Assembly (NCBI RefSeq): GCF_001856685.1
Contig: NZ_CP017812.1
Location: forward strand, 1,488,001-1,552,000
Length of the DNA: 64,000 nt
Direction of reading: 5' to 3'
Source of the DNA: Boudabousia tangfeifanii
Lineage (GTDB): Bacteria; Actinomycetota; Actinomycetes; Actinomycetales; Actinomycetaceae
In this document: in pieces, positions 43,487 to 54,200 of the stretch
Position numbering within the stretch: the first letter of the stretch is position 1
How the letters are laid out: every line of letters starts with the position of its first letter
Position numbers and translations under genes: made by a program
The notes under the pieces: generated by a model
What the model was told of the DNA's origin: nothing
The model's database searches: none
The model's input: the letters and a program-made list of their open reading frames with translations, nothing else

Positions 43487-44185
43487 TCAGCGCACCAAAC
43501 GGAGCATTTCTACTCCCAATTCGGGTTCCAAACGACTCATCCCATCAAGAGTAAAGCCGTTGTCCCGATAAAAGTCTCTCGATTCCCCGTCTTCTCGCCA
43601 GACCCAAGTCTGTGCCGGAGCAAGCCCCGGCAAAACGTATTCCAGCAAGCGCACGCGAGCAATTTCAATAATCTGTTTCGGAGAAAGCACCCCAGAATCA
43701 GGGAGCAAAGTAACGCTAGCAGCGTCAGGTTCCAAAGGATCCAAAGTTTCGATTTCAGGCTGGACGAGGTCGCCCCCACCCCATTCTGAACGTTCCCAAA
43801 GCGGAATAAAGCTTTGACGATTTGGAGCAGGAGCGCCTACCCCAATTTCGATGGCGAACTGTGGATCGATCCAGACTCCCTCAAGTTCTAGACGACGCAC
43901 ATCCGTAATGGTGCGGCCTTCTCCTTCGGTGGGTTTCACGCTGGCACAACCAACTAAACGATGACCCATCATGGCCACCGCTAACCGTTCCCCAATCTGG
44001 GGAGCGACAATCCGGTCGTGCCAGCGTTGAATTAGACGATCCTGCGCCCAAGCCATTTCTGGAGTATTGGGGGCATCTGATAGTTCCCAGCCGCCTTCTA
44101 GCGAACGACAAAGCGAGCCGAGCTGAGCGATCCCAGCGGCCACGGCATCTGTCCGTTCTGCCAAACGAACCATTAGATCCATCAT
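43487..44185 (-). CDS. GNAT-like hypothetical protein
   Basis: A 232-residue protein without a firm family. The C-terminus has a GNAT-type ending, TWVWREDGESRDFYRDNGFTLDGMSR, in which the residue pattern after the helix (x-x-FYRDNGF) matches motif B of N-acetyltransferases. The central LAVAMMGHRLVGCASV strand pair could be motif D, but the usual acetyl-CoA loop (Q/R-x-x-G-x-G/A) is not clear; in its place is a long acidic Pro-rich insertion (residues 120-165). It may be a degenerate or unusual GNAT. AGGGGAA precedes the ATG. It is the downstream gene of the minus-strand group with the FKBP isomerase, 33 bp apart. Confidence 0.65.
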   Translation of the reverse strand: MMDLMVRLAERTDAVAAGIAQLGSLCRSLEGGWELSDAPNTPEMAWAQDRLIQRWHDRIVAPQIGERLAVAMMGHRLVGCASVKPTEGEGRTITDVRRLELEGVWIDPQFAIEIGVGAPAPNRQSFIPLWERSEWGGGDLVQPEIETLDPLEPDAASVTLLPDSGVLSPKQIIEIARVRLLEYVLPGLAPAQTWVWREDGESRDFYRDNGFTLDGMSRLEPELGVEMLRLVR

Positions 44186-44218
44186 GTTATTCCCCTATAG
44201 TCCAGATACTTGGAGTTT

Positions 44219-44620
44219 TTAGAGCTTGCCTAGGATATCGGTTACGAAGACCAAGGTGTCGCCGCCCTTAATGCCGGCCTGTGGCACGCCACGGTCACCG
44301 TAGCCAAGTTCCGAAGGAATCGAAAGAAGCACACGGGAACCGACACGCTGACCAACTAGGCCATCGTCCCAGCCGCGGATGACCATCCCGACGCCAACTT
44401 GGAAAACTAACGGCTGGCCGCGGTCGAAGGAATTGTCAAAGACGTTTCCGTTCCAGACCTGGCCGAGGTAGTGGGCTGCGATCTGGTCGCCGGCTTCTAC
44501 GATGTCACCGTCGCCCTCGGAAAGCACCTGAACCTGCAAACCAGCAGGAGCGGTATCTTCTTTGAAGTCGATAGTGGGCTTTTCCCCGAAGGGCTGTTCT
44601 ACATTTAGCATTTCTTCCAT
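44219..44620 (-). CDS. FKBP-type peptidyl-prolyl cis-trans isomerase
   Basis: A 133-residue cytoplasmic FKBP. One complete domain spans residues 25-133: VEAGDQIAAHYLGQVWNGNVFDNSFDRGQPLVFQVG, VIRGWDDGLVGQRVGSRVLLSIPSELGYGDRG and the final GDTLVFVTDIL strand. Active-site Tyr, Asp, Phe, Val-Ile and Trp positions are all present. No signal peptide is visible. It lies upstream of the GNAT-like gene in the same direction. Confidence 0.93.
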   Translation of the reverse strand: MEEMLNVEQPFGEKPTIDFKEDTAPAGLQVQVLSEGDGDIVEAGDQIAAHYLGQVWNGNVFDNSFDRGQPLVFQVGVGMVIRGWDDGLVGQRVGSRVLLSIPSELGYGDRGVPQAGIKGGDTLVFVTDILGKL

Positions 44621-44632
44621 ACCTTAAAGGAT

Positions 44633-44670
44633 AAAGCACCCTTTCCAGTTTTTTCTGAAAAGGGTGCTTT
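44633..44670. terminator. Terminator hairpin
   Basis: A perfect 12-bp stem with T-rich loop, ending the Bax-inhibitor-1 gene transcript before the FKBP gene. Confidence 0.85.
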
Positions 44671-44746
44671 AAATCTGAAATTTAGGGTTATTTCATGGCA
44701 GATTATGCCATTGGCGAGGAAAGCTGAAGTAGCCTCATGCCAAAAA

Positions 44747-45640
44747 CTAGTTGCGGTCGTTCAAAATCGCCAAGTAGCGAAGCAGCTGGGTGTATAGCCA
44801 AACTAAGGTGACCATCAAGCCAAAGGCAAGTTTCCAACCAACTACGTCAGGCAATCCACGCTCGACAGCCAGCTTGATTGAATCAAAGTCGCCAATCAAA
44901 GAACTGACGCCAAGGAAAACGACGAGCAAAGCCAGTAGACCAGCAACTGGGATTCCGAAAATCGTGCCACCTTCGAGTCCCCAAGGATTATTGATTACTC
45001 CAAAGCGGACTAGGAAGAAATCAGCGACTTGAAGTAGTAGCAAGGAAAGCACACCCATTAAGGTGAACTTGGCAAGACGAGTTGAGTTTCGCACCTTCCC
45101 GGAGGCGAACAGCCCTAATGAAACTGCGAAGACAATCAGCGAGGCGATCACTGCTTGGAAAACCACGCCGGGGACCATGGTTTCAAAGAGCATCGAGAAG
45201 AAGGCCAAGCTGGCGCCTTCACAGATGGCGTAAAGGCTAATCAAGGTCGGACTAATGCTCTTTTTGAAAATGTTAATCATGGCCAAGATGAAGCCGGCAA
45301 AAGTGGCGCCAAAACCAACCGTGGTGGCAATGTTCTGGCCGCTCCAAGAGAATAGCAACCATTCGCCTACCCCAGCTGCGATTGCTAGTGCAAACAAGAA
45401 AAGCGACTTCATTAGTACCGAGTCATAGGTAACTCGACCCATCTCGCTGTTGGTTGCTGCAGGACCAGCGTACTGGCTCTCAAGCGGATCGTACTGCACC
45501 GGCGGAACAACTTGCGGCTGCGGCATCGTGCCAGCATTTGAACGACTTTGTGTTCCCTGACCGGGTGTGTAGCCTGGCATGGTTGGGTAACCTGCTGGCG
45601 TTTTAAGTTCAGTCATGTTGCTGAAAACTGGATTGGACAT
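44747..45640 (-). CDS. Bax inhibitor-1/YccA family membrane protein
   Basis: A protein of 297 residues with a Pro/Gly/Gln-rich cytoplasmic N-terminus of about 70 residues and seven membrane helices. The segments NPVFSNM at the start, YDSVLMKSLFLFALAIAAGVGEW and the C-terminal DSIKLAVERGLPDVVGWKLAFGLMVTLVWLYTQLLRYLAIL are typical of the actinobacterial YccA-like group. Members are proton-gated calcium-leak-type channels by homology; the role here is not known. The ATG at 45640 is chosen because AAGGAGGGG lies nine bases upstream; the ORF extends to 45676 without such a site. Confidence 0.9.
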   Translation of the reverse strand: MSNPVFSNMTELKTPAGYPTMPGYTPGQGTQSRSNAGTMPQPQVVPPVQYDPLESQYAGPAATNSEMGRVTYDSVLMKSLFLFALAIAAGVGEWLLFSWSGQNIATTVGFGATFAGFILAMINIFKKSISPTLISLYAICEGASLAFFSMLFETMVPGVVFQAVIASLIVFAVSLGLFASGKVRNSTRLAKFTLMGVLSLLLLQVADFFLVRFGVINNPWGLEGGTIFGIPVAGLLALLVVFLGVSSLIGDFDSIKLAVERGLPDVVGWKLAFGLMVTLVWLYTQLLRYLAILNDRN

Positions 45641-45683
45641 ATAAACCCCTCCTTGGGAGCGAACATTGGCTGTCACTCAATAG

Positions 45684-45760
45684 TGGTACCCCCAGCGGGA
45701 CTCGAACCCGCAACACATCGATTTTAAGTCGATTGCCTCTGCCAATTGGGCTATGGGGGC
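45684..45760 (-). tRNA. tRNA with anticodon UAA (Leu), short variable loop
   Basis: A 77-nt tRNA including an encoded CCA. The acceptor stem is 7 bp (first pair G-U), the D arm has GGCAGAGGC, the anticodon stem is a perfect ATCGA/TCGAT pair around CTTAAAA, and the T arm is GCGGG-TTCGAGT-CCCGC. The anticodon UAA reads UUA leucine codons. The variable loop is only about 5 nt, whereas bacterial tRNA-Leu normally has a long class II variable arm. Confidence 0.92.
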
Positions 45761-45890
45761 GCTTAACGAAAAGTTCGTAAAGCTGGGAGAAGTCTACCAC
45801 TAAAGGGCCTTTGAACCCAGGGTAGGCGGTAGATTCTTTGTAAAATGATAGCTCAAGTTTTAATAATTCGACAGCTAATAAAGGTTAATA

Positions 45891-47267
45891 GTGAAAAACG
45901 GAGCAGAACGTCAACGCAAAATGCCTTATAAGCAGCAAGGCATTCGCAGTAGTTCGCGATTTAACGACCCTGCTATGCGAGGAATCACACGTCCTCATAT
46001 TCTTCAGAGTGCTCGTCGTCGTGTCTACTATACGGCTCATTCGAACCAGGAGACCCTCTGGCAGTCATTTAGGCGCAATATCACCAACATTCCTAAGGCT
46101 TTGGCGGATGAAACCAAGTCCGGTTTGTTGTTGATGGCTTGCGCGGTTGCCGCCTTGGTGGTCGCCAACTCTCCTGCCCGTCACCTTTACGAGCGAATTT
46201 CGGAATACACTTTCGGCCCAGAATCCTTGCACTTGCATCTGCCTGTTTCCCACTGGGCGGCAGATGGCCTGTTGACTTTGTTCTTCTTTGTGGTTGGTCT
46301 GGAACTCAAGACGGAATTCGTGACCGGCTCGCTTCGTGACATTAGAGAAGCTGCACTCCCCATGTTGGCTGCTGTTTTCGGCATGATTGGCCCAGCGTTG
46401 CTTTATGTCATTATTCAGTTTGGCTCGGAAGAACCTGCCTTCCACGGTTGGGCGATCCCAACTGCGACCGATATTGCTTTCGCTGTAGCTTTGTTGGGCA
46501 TCTTTGGTCGAGGTTTCCCACCAGCGGCCCGCACCTTCCTGCTTACTTTGGCCGTGGTTGATGACCTCTTGGCCATTATCGTGATTGCAGTGTTCTACAC
46601 TGAACACCTTAATTTCGTTGCCCTTTTAGCTGCTCTAGCTGCGGTGGCAGTCTTTGCTTTCTTGGTCAATAAGCGAATCACCTATTGGTTCCTTTTGATC
46701 CCATTGGGCGTTCTGGCGTGGGGTTTTATGCATGCTTCTGGCATTCATTCCACTATCGCTGGTGTGCTTCTTGGTCTAGTCGTTCCTGCTACCCGTCGCG
46801 GTCGCGAGGAACAAATGACGCACCGTTTCGTTCACAAGATTCAACCTTGGTCTGCCGGTGTCGCGCTTCCTCTATTCGCCTTCTTCTCAGCAGGCGTCAA
46901 TGTTATCGACTCGAAGGGTCTTTGGGATACGCTAGCTGACCCAGTAACGGTCGGTATCATCATTGGTATGCCAATCGGTAAGTTCGTTGGCATTTTCGGT
47001 TCGGTTGCTTTCTTGACCCGCATGACGCGTCTGCACTTGGGCAATGGCGTCAGCCTACGCGATATCATGCCGATTTCGATTCTCTGTGGCATCGGCTTTA
47101 CCGTGGCACTCTTGGTGGCCGGTTTGGCCTTCCCTCCAGGTTCAGAGCACGTACAGCACGGCAAGCTTGCGGTCTTGATCGGTACTTTGATTTCGGCAGT
47201 GCTCGGTTCCTTCTTGGTACAACGCCGAGTACGACACCACCGTCACCACTCTTCGCGTCATCACTGA
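45891..47267 (+). CDS. nhaA: Na+/H+ antiporter NhaA
   Basis: A 458-residue sodium/proton antiporter with about 12 helices. The functional residues are in place: TDIAFAVALLG (Asp equivalent to 133) and LTLAVVDDLLAIIVIAVFYT (the paired aspartates of the ion site); GLxFFFFFVVGLELKTEFVTGSL and the C-terminal CGIGFTVALLVAGLAF also match. A basic N-terminal extension of about 60 residues precedes the first helix and a His/Arg-rich tail closes it. The GTG start at 45891 has AAAGG nearby. It exports sodium in exchange for protons, aiding pH and salt homeostasis. Confidence 0.94.
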   Translation: MKNGAERQRKMPYKQQGIRSSSRFNDPAMRGITRPHILQSARRRVYYTAHSNQETLWQSFRRNITNIPKALADETKSGLLLMACAVAALVVANSPARHLYERISEYTFGPESLHLHLPVSHWAADGLLTLFFFVVGLELKTEFVTGSLRDIREAALPMLAAVFGMIGPALLYVIIQFGSEEPAFHGWAIPTATDIAFAVALLGIFGRGFPPAARTFLLTLAVVDDLLAIIVIAVFYTEHLNFVALLAALAAVAVFAFLVNKRITYWFLLIPLGVLAWGFMHASGIHSTIAGVLLGLVVPATRRGREEQMTHRFVHKIQPWSAGVALPLFAFFSAGVNVIDSKGLWDTLADPVTVGIIIGMPIGKFVGIFGSVAFLTRMTRLHLGNGVSLRDIMPISILCGIGFTVALLVAGLAFPPGSEHVQHGKLAVLIGTLISAVLGSFLVQRRVRHHRHHSSRHH

Positions 47268-47284
47268 GACTAACTAGCTGCTAC

Positions 47285-47324
47285 GTTTGTGGCCCCCACC
47301 TTGCTTTGGGTGGGGGCCACAAAC
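47285..47324. terminator. Bidirectional terminator hairpin
   Basis: A perfect 16-bp stem with an 8-nt loop, between the convergent nhaA and ppx genes. Confidence 0.9.
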
Positions 47325-47370
47325 TCGTTTAGAGCACAATCGGATTATTATCCTAAGGTTTCTTCTGACT

Positions 47371-48306
47371 TTAAAGTTTGCCGGTGGCTACTCCGAGGGC
47401 GATGCCGTCAAGAATGTCATGTTCTGAGGTATAGGCACCGGTAAGTTCTCCCCCGGCCTGACGGACCCGGTCGGCTACCTGGGTAACGATTTCTTCCCAG
47501 ATCAAGGCGCCGGCACCAATTACGTCTGCTCGTTGTGGGTGTAAGAAACCCATCTGAGCTTTTTCTTCAGGGGTAGCTAGCCGCATTCTTTCGGTGGTCT
47601 GTCTGATCTCTGGCACGCTTAGGAAAGTACCATCAATCTTTTCTGGTTGATAAGAGTCCAATCCTAAGGCCAGTGCGGTCAAGGAAGTAACCGATCCGGC
47701 TAGCCCGACGAGTGTTTTTACTTTCCCGAGGTCGATTACTTTTTCGACCTCGGTCAGCAAAGCTTGTACGAACTCACGGGCAGGAGCTTCGTTAACCTTT
47801 CCGGCAAAACGCTCGGTGACGCGGACGCATCCCATATCCACAGAAATCGCCGATTCGAGTTCCTCTGCTCCGAAGGCAAATTCGGTTGAACCGCCCCCGA
47901 TATCAACAACAAGTTTGGGCAAAGGTAGGTCAGTAGGCAGCCCAGAACTGGCACCAAGGAAGGAAAGAGAGGCCTCGGTGTGACCAGAAATAACGGCTGG
48001 TTTAATCCCCAAACGGGCTTCAACCCCAGCTACAAACTCAGCCGCATTTTCAGCATCACGACTAGCACTGGTGGCAACAAAAGCCACTTTTTGAACTTGA
48101 TGTTCCTTAATCGCTCGCGCGTAATCGTCGATGGCCGCGAATGTACGTTCGAGCGCTTCATCGGCTAGCCGTCCGGTCTTATCCACGTCTTGGCCGAGGC
48201 GCACGATTTTCATTTCGCGCACTAGGTCGGTTAATCTACCGTCTTGATAATCGGCGATCAGTAGACGAATTGAGTTCGTTCCACAGTCAATGCCGGCAAC
48301 TCGCAT
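47371..48306 (-). CDS. ppx: Ppx/GppA phosphatase family protein
   Basis: A 311-residue enzyme of the ASKHA fold that hydrolyses polyphosphate or pppGpp. The phosphate-1 motif is GIDCGTNSIRLLIAD at the start, the VATSASRDAENAAEF segment follows, and phosphate-2 is LVVDIGGGSTEFAFG. A GLAGSVTSLTALAL segment matches the adenosine/phosphate loop. It is the short actinobacterial form (about 310 residues). It is the last gene of the eno-ftsB-like-DUF501-ppx cluster, 9 bp after DUF501. Confidence 0.92.
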   Translation of the reverse strand: MRVAGIDCGTNSIRLLIADYQDGRLTDLVREMKIVRLGQDVDKTGRLADEALERTFAAIDDYARAIKEHQVQKVAFVATSASRDAENAAEFVAGVEARLGIKPAVISGHTEASLSFLGASSGLPTDLPLPKLVVDIGGGSTEFAFGAEELESAISVDMGCVRVTERFAGKVNEAPAREFVQALLTEVEKVIDLGKVKTLVGLAGSVTSLTALALGLDSYQPEKIDGTFLSVPEIRQTTERMRLATPEEKAQMGFLHPQRADVIGAGALIWEEIVTQVADRVRQAGGELTGAYTSEHDILDGIALGVATGKL

Positions 48307-48315
48307 ATTCGTTCC

Positions 48316-48846
48316 TTATTCGCTTTCGGTTTCGGTTTCGAGCGCCGCTAAGTGTGCAGCTGGCGCTTTCCATAGACCTCGTTCAGCACAGACTTTAATC
48401 GTCCAGTCACCGATTGGGTTTACTCCCGGTCCTGCCGCCAGCGCATGTCCAAGCAAGGCATGCAGGCATTTTACCCGAGTGGGCATTCCGCCGGCAGAAA
48501 CACCTACGATTTCTGGCACGTGGCCGTACTTCTCACGTTCGGCCAGATATTGATCATGGGCTTTTCGGTAGCGTTCAGCTAGTTCTTCGTTTGCCCCGAG
48601 AGCCGCGTTCATAGTTTCCATCAAGTGCTCAGCTTCCAGGGTTGAACAAGCTTTAACAGCATCGGGGTGAGTAAGGTAAAAAGTGGTAGGAAACGGCGTG
48701 CCATTGTCGAGACGTGGGGCTGTAGCTACAACTAGGGGGATGCCGGCATCGTCACGGGCGGCAATAGCTAGTACCCCGCGTGGTTCCCTCCCAAGCTGGT
48801 CGGCAATGATCTCTAGGTCTTTGTCTGTGGCTTCGGTGGGATTCAT
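48316..48846 (-). CDS. DUF501 family protein
   Basis: A 176-residue protein of the DUF501 family, restricted mainly to actinobacteria and always found near eno/ppx. The typical LGREPRGVLAIAARDDAG-PLVVATAPRLDNGTPFPTTFYLTHP segment and the C-terminal VGVSAGGMPTRVKCLHALLGHALAAGPGVNPIGD signature with Cys and His are present. Function is unknown; a Cys/His pair suggests metal or nucleotide handling, as inference only. Its ATG overlaps the stop of the upstream FtsB/DivIC-like gene, showing translational coupling. Confidence 0.92.
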   Translation of the reverse strand: MNPTEATDKDLEIIADQLGREPRGVLAIAARDDAGIPLVVATAPRLDNGTPFPTTFYLTHPDAVKACSTLEAEHLMETMNAALGANEELAERYRKAHDQYLAEREKYGHVPEIVGVSAGGMPTRVKCLHALLGHALAAGPGVNPIGDWTIKVCAERGLWKAPAAHLAALETETESE

Positions 48847-49619
48847 GGTTGTTCTTTCGTTGGAGTGGTATTTAGAGTTTGGTTAATTTTGTTTGTAGTC
48901 ACTAGCGAATCGGAGAGCTTGAGGAACCAAGGGCGTACCGGTCCGCTAAGCGCTTCTGCTTGGTTTTGTGAGCGAATTTGTTGCGGTACTTCTTTACCGG
49001 TAATCAGATATTGAGTTTCGCCCGGTCTAGCGTATCCAAGTCGTTCACGGGCTTGCGAAGCGACGAAATCGGGATCATTCCATTGCGCAAGACGATCTTT
49101 TAGTTCTGCCTGCAAGGCCTTTTGGTTAGCAATTTCTACTTGTACTTGTCGGTATTCCTGCTGATTCGAAAGAAGCTGTTTAATTGGGCTAATTAGAAAA
49201 AGTACCAGAACGATTAATAGTAGGATAAAGCCGCCAAGTTGGTAGCTAACTTCCCCGACGGTTCCGTCTGCTTTAATGACCGGAGCGGCTTGTACCGAAG
49301 GCGCGCTGTTTCTTGGACGTCTGGCAGCGGGGCGGCGGGCGTAGGCGCCAGCTGGGATTTCTGCAGTACCCCGTTTTTGCCCAGTAGCGCCGGTCTCAGC
49401 GGCTTTGCTCCGACCCTTGGTAAGTTTGCTTAGGCTGCGGGGGTTCTCTTTGCGGTTAGTAGACGTGTGTCCCACTACCGAACGCTGAGAACTTGCAGCG
49501 TTAGAAGCCGAGTTCGCGGGGTTTTGGCTTGGAGTTTGAGGACGCCGAGGACGCGATATTTCTCGTCCTGTTTGGCTACCTTTTATTTGCCGAGGTCGGC
49601 GCGGTCCTTGATTCTCCAT
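48843..49619 (-). CDS. FtsB/DivIC-like septum formation initiator
   Basis: A bitopic cell-division protein. A long basic, Arg/Pro/Ser-rich cytoplasmic region of about 120 residues leads to one membrane helix (GGFILLLIVLVLFLISPI), then a coiled coil (IKQLLSNQQEYRQVQVEIANQKALQAELKDRLAQWNDPDFVASQARERLGYARPGETQYL), the DivIC signature. The family bridges FtsL and FtsQ at the septum. The start is uncertain: ATG at 49619 is given, but a TTG at 49655 would add 12 residues; neither has a convincing Shine-Dalgarno. It follows eno and overlaps DUF501 by 4 bp. Confidence 0.88.
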   Translation of the reverse strand: MENQGPRRPRQIKGSQTGREISRPRRPQTPSQNPANSASNAASSQRSVVGHTSTNRKENPRSLSKLTKGRSKAAETGATGQKRGTAEIPAGAYARRPAARRPRNSAPSVQAAPVIKADGTVGEVSYQLGGFILLLIVLVLFLISPIKQLLSNQQEYRQVQVEIANQKALQAELKDRLAQWNDPDFVASQARERLGYARPGETQYLITGKEVPQQIRSQNQAEALSGPVRPWFLKLSDSLVTTNKINQTLNTTPTKEQP

Positions 49620-49692
49620 GTGGCTATTTTGACGAACCTTTCCGTTCTTTTCCAACTGCCGCGCTGAAAGATTGCTAATAGTGATGACATAA

Positions 49693-49723
49693 GATTCCCC
49701 GGCAGTAATACTGCCGGGGAATC
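49693..49723. terminator. Terminator hairpin after eno
   Basis: A perfect 13-bp stem with a 5-nt loop, 46 bp beyond the enolase stop. It separates eno from the divIC-DUF501-ppx genes, probably with partial read-through. Confidence 0.85.
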
Positions 49724-49768
49724 CGAATGCTTTTACCCAGTTATTGGGCTAGTTCAAAGCTATATGGC

Positions 49769-51128
<1,360 letters not shown>

Positions 51129-51288
51129 GTTAAAGCGCACACGTCTAGTGACAGTTACATTCTACTGCCGAACGTGTTCGCCACCATAGTCTTAGGTCCT
51201 CTGTTCGCTGTCCGCATTTTTAGCATTTTTCTCGTTAGTACAAGGTAAGATGGGATAACCAGTTGTGACGTCAAACCAAAGACGGTTT

Positions 51289-54200
51289 TCAGTCATCGCT
51301 AGCAGTTGGATCCCAAGCAAAGATATGCTCTACCACATTTGCAACCCAAGTAGCTAAATCTTCGTTTACCACTGGATTACCCCCCATTTTTGCGGTCTTC
51401 GGGGCCGGAATCAACACCTGACGTAGCGCCGGTTTCTGAACTGCTCCTGGGTAGAGACGACGCAAACGCGCCGCTTGAGCTGCTCCTAATGTAATCGGAG
51501 CAAAGCGTAAATTAGGACCGGCTGAGGCTACTTCTGTCAAACCTGCAGCGGCAATCTGTTGACGCAACTTTGCCACCACGAAAAGTCGTTCGACCTCGGT
51601 AGGAATCTGACCATAACGATCCACAAGTTCCGCCCGTACCTGAGAAAGTTCCGCCTCATCATTGGCCGAAGCGATCTTGGCATAGGTTTCCAAACGCAAA
51701 CGTTCGCCTGGAATATAGGCCGGTGGAATATGAGCTTCAATTGGAAGATCCACCTTGACTTCAGGCTTTTCTTCCTGATGTTCGCCCTTAAAGTCGGCAA
51801 CGGCCTCGGCTACCATCCGCACATACAAGTCGAAACCGACCCCGGCAATATGACCAGACTGTGCCCCGCCTAGTAAGTTACCAGCACCACGGATTTCCAG
51901 ATCCTTCATCGCGACAGCCATCCCAGCACCAAGATCAGTATGCGTCGCGATGGTCTTTAGTCGTTCATGGGCAGTTTCAGTCAGCACTTTGTCCGAGGGG
52001 TAGAAGAAATATGCATACGCGCGTTCCCTACTGCGACCCACTCGTCCTCGTAACTGGTGCAATTGCGAAAGCCCCATTTGGTCAGCTCGATCAACAATCA
52101 AAGTATTCGCATTGGCAATATCGAGGCCGGTTTCCACAATCGTGGTACAAACCAGAACGTCGAATTCTCGGTTCCAGAAATCCACAATTACTTTTTCTAG
52201 TGCCTGCTCGCCCATCTTGCCATGAGCGACTCGTACTCTGGCCGAAGGGATCAACTCCGTAATTTTCGCGGCCACGGCATCAATATCCGAAACCTTGTTA
52301 TGCACGAAAAACACCTGACCGTCGCGCATCAATTCTCGTTTGATCGCTGCGACCATTTGCTTATCTTGCCAGCGTCCCACGTAAGTCAATACCGGATGGC
52401 GCTCTTCTGGAGGTGTTTGCAGCATCGACATTTGCCGAATCCCAGTAACTGCCATTTCGAGGGTACGAGGAATCGGGGTGGCCGACATCGAAAGCACATC
52501 GACGTTAGCTCGGAGCTGTTTGAGAGTTTCCTTATGCTCGACTCCGAACCGCTGCTCTTCATCGATAATTACCAGTCCCAGGTCCTTGAAGCGTACTTGA
52601 CCAGTGACCAATGAATGAGTGCCAATAACCAAATCGATTTTCCCGGCCAAAAGATCAGTTTTAATCTCTTCAGCTTCCTTGGTCGAGGTAAAACGCGACA
52701 GCGAGGCAACCGTTACAGGAAAACCAACAAAACGCTGTCGGAAAGTTTCTAGGTGCTGCTGCGCCAACAAAGTGGTGGGGCAAAGTACCGCCACCTGCTT
52801 GCCATCTTGGATCGCTTTGAAGGCTGCACGTACAGCTACTTCCGTCTTGCCATAACCCACGTCACCACAGAGCAAACGGTCCATCGGGTAGGGCTTTTCC
52901 ATATCAGCCTTGACTTCCGCGATAGTAGTTAGCTGATCTGGTGTTTCTGGGTATTCGAAAGCGTCTTCAAGTTCCTGCTGCCATGGGGTATCTGGACTAA
53001 AAGCAAATCCCTTTGAGGCCGAACGAGCCGCGTAGAGTCGCACCAGTTCAGACGCAATTTCCTTAACTGCTTTGCGGGCTTTGGCTTTAGTTTTTTCCCA
53101 GTCTGCTCCCCCCATTTTGCTTAGGGCCGGCGCATCAGAACCAGAATATTTACTGATCCGATCAAGGCTGTCAGTGGGCACAAAAAGCCGATCCCCTACT
53201 CCGCCTCGTTTCGAAGGGGCATATTCAACTAGCAGGTAGTCGCGGGTCACTTGGCTAGCGCCGCGACCAGTGGTTCGCGAAACCAATTCTAGGAATTTTC
53301 CCACCCCATGCTGGTCATGCACAATGTAATCGCCCGGCTTTAAGGCCAAAGGATCCGAAATAGCATTCGCGACTTTACGCTTAACTCGAGTACTTCGGCT
53401 GGGTGCAGTAGTTGCTTTCCGCCCCGTAAGATCGGCCTCGGTAAATACTGCTAGCTTTGCCTCGGTTAGCACAAACCCACGACCATGAGCTTGCCCCAGA
53501 GTGTAAATCACGGGATCATTTAGCCCGGCAGGTAACTGAGTGATTTGTCGACTTGGTAGCCCTAATTCTCCTAAGGCATCAGCCATTCGCTTGGCGCTAC
53601 CATCACCTTGAGTGGTCAATAGAAGCTTCCAGCCATCCTTAATTAGCTGGCCGAGGTCGCTAGTAGCGGCTTTGAAATCACCTCGGTATGGTTCTACATC
53701 TCGCGCGCCTAGGTCATACTCCGTGTCTGCAGAAGCAAAAAATGCCGCCAAATCTGCATCCTCTGCGTCCTCGGAGCCGGTTAAGAAATCGCTTAACGAA
53801 ATCCAACCGTTGCCTTGTGCCACGCAGTGCCGGCGAAGTTCACCAAGCTGGGCAAAAGAAGCCGCTTGAGCTGAAACCGGCACTTGACCACCGGCAGCAG
53901 CTGCTTCCCATGCGGCGGCCATAAACTCATCAGTGGTAGCTTGTAGATCAGTCGCCCGACGTGCCATCACCTCAGGGTCGCAAACGCAAATAACACTATT
54001 GTCCGGCAACAGATTTGCTAGAGGTTGCATGGAATCATCCAGAACTGGGGCCAAGGATTCCATCCCCTCGACATAGGCCCCCGCTTGGATTTGCTCTAAA
54101 AGATCCTCTACACCAGGGAGCTTTTCATAAGCCTTACCGGCAGCATCCTTCACCTTGTCAGTAAGTAGCAGCTCCCGGCAGGGGCCTAGTAATATGCCAG

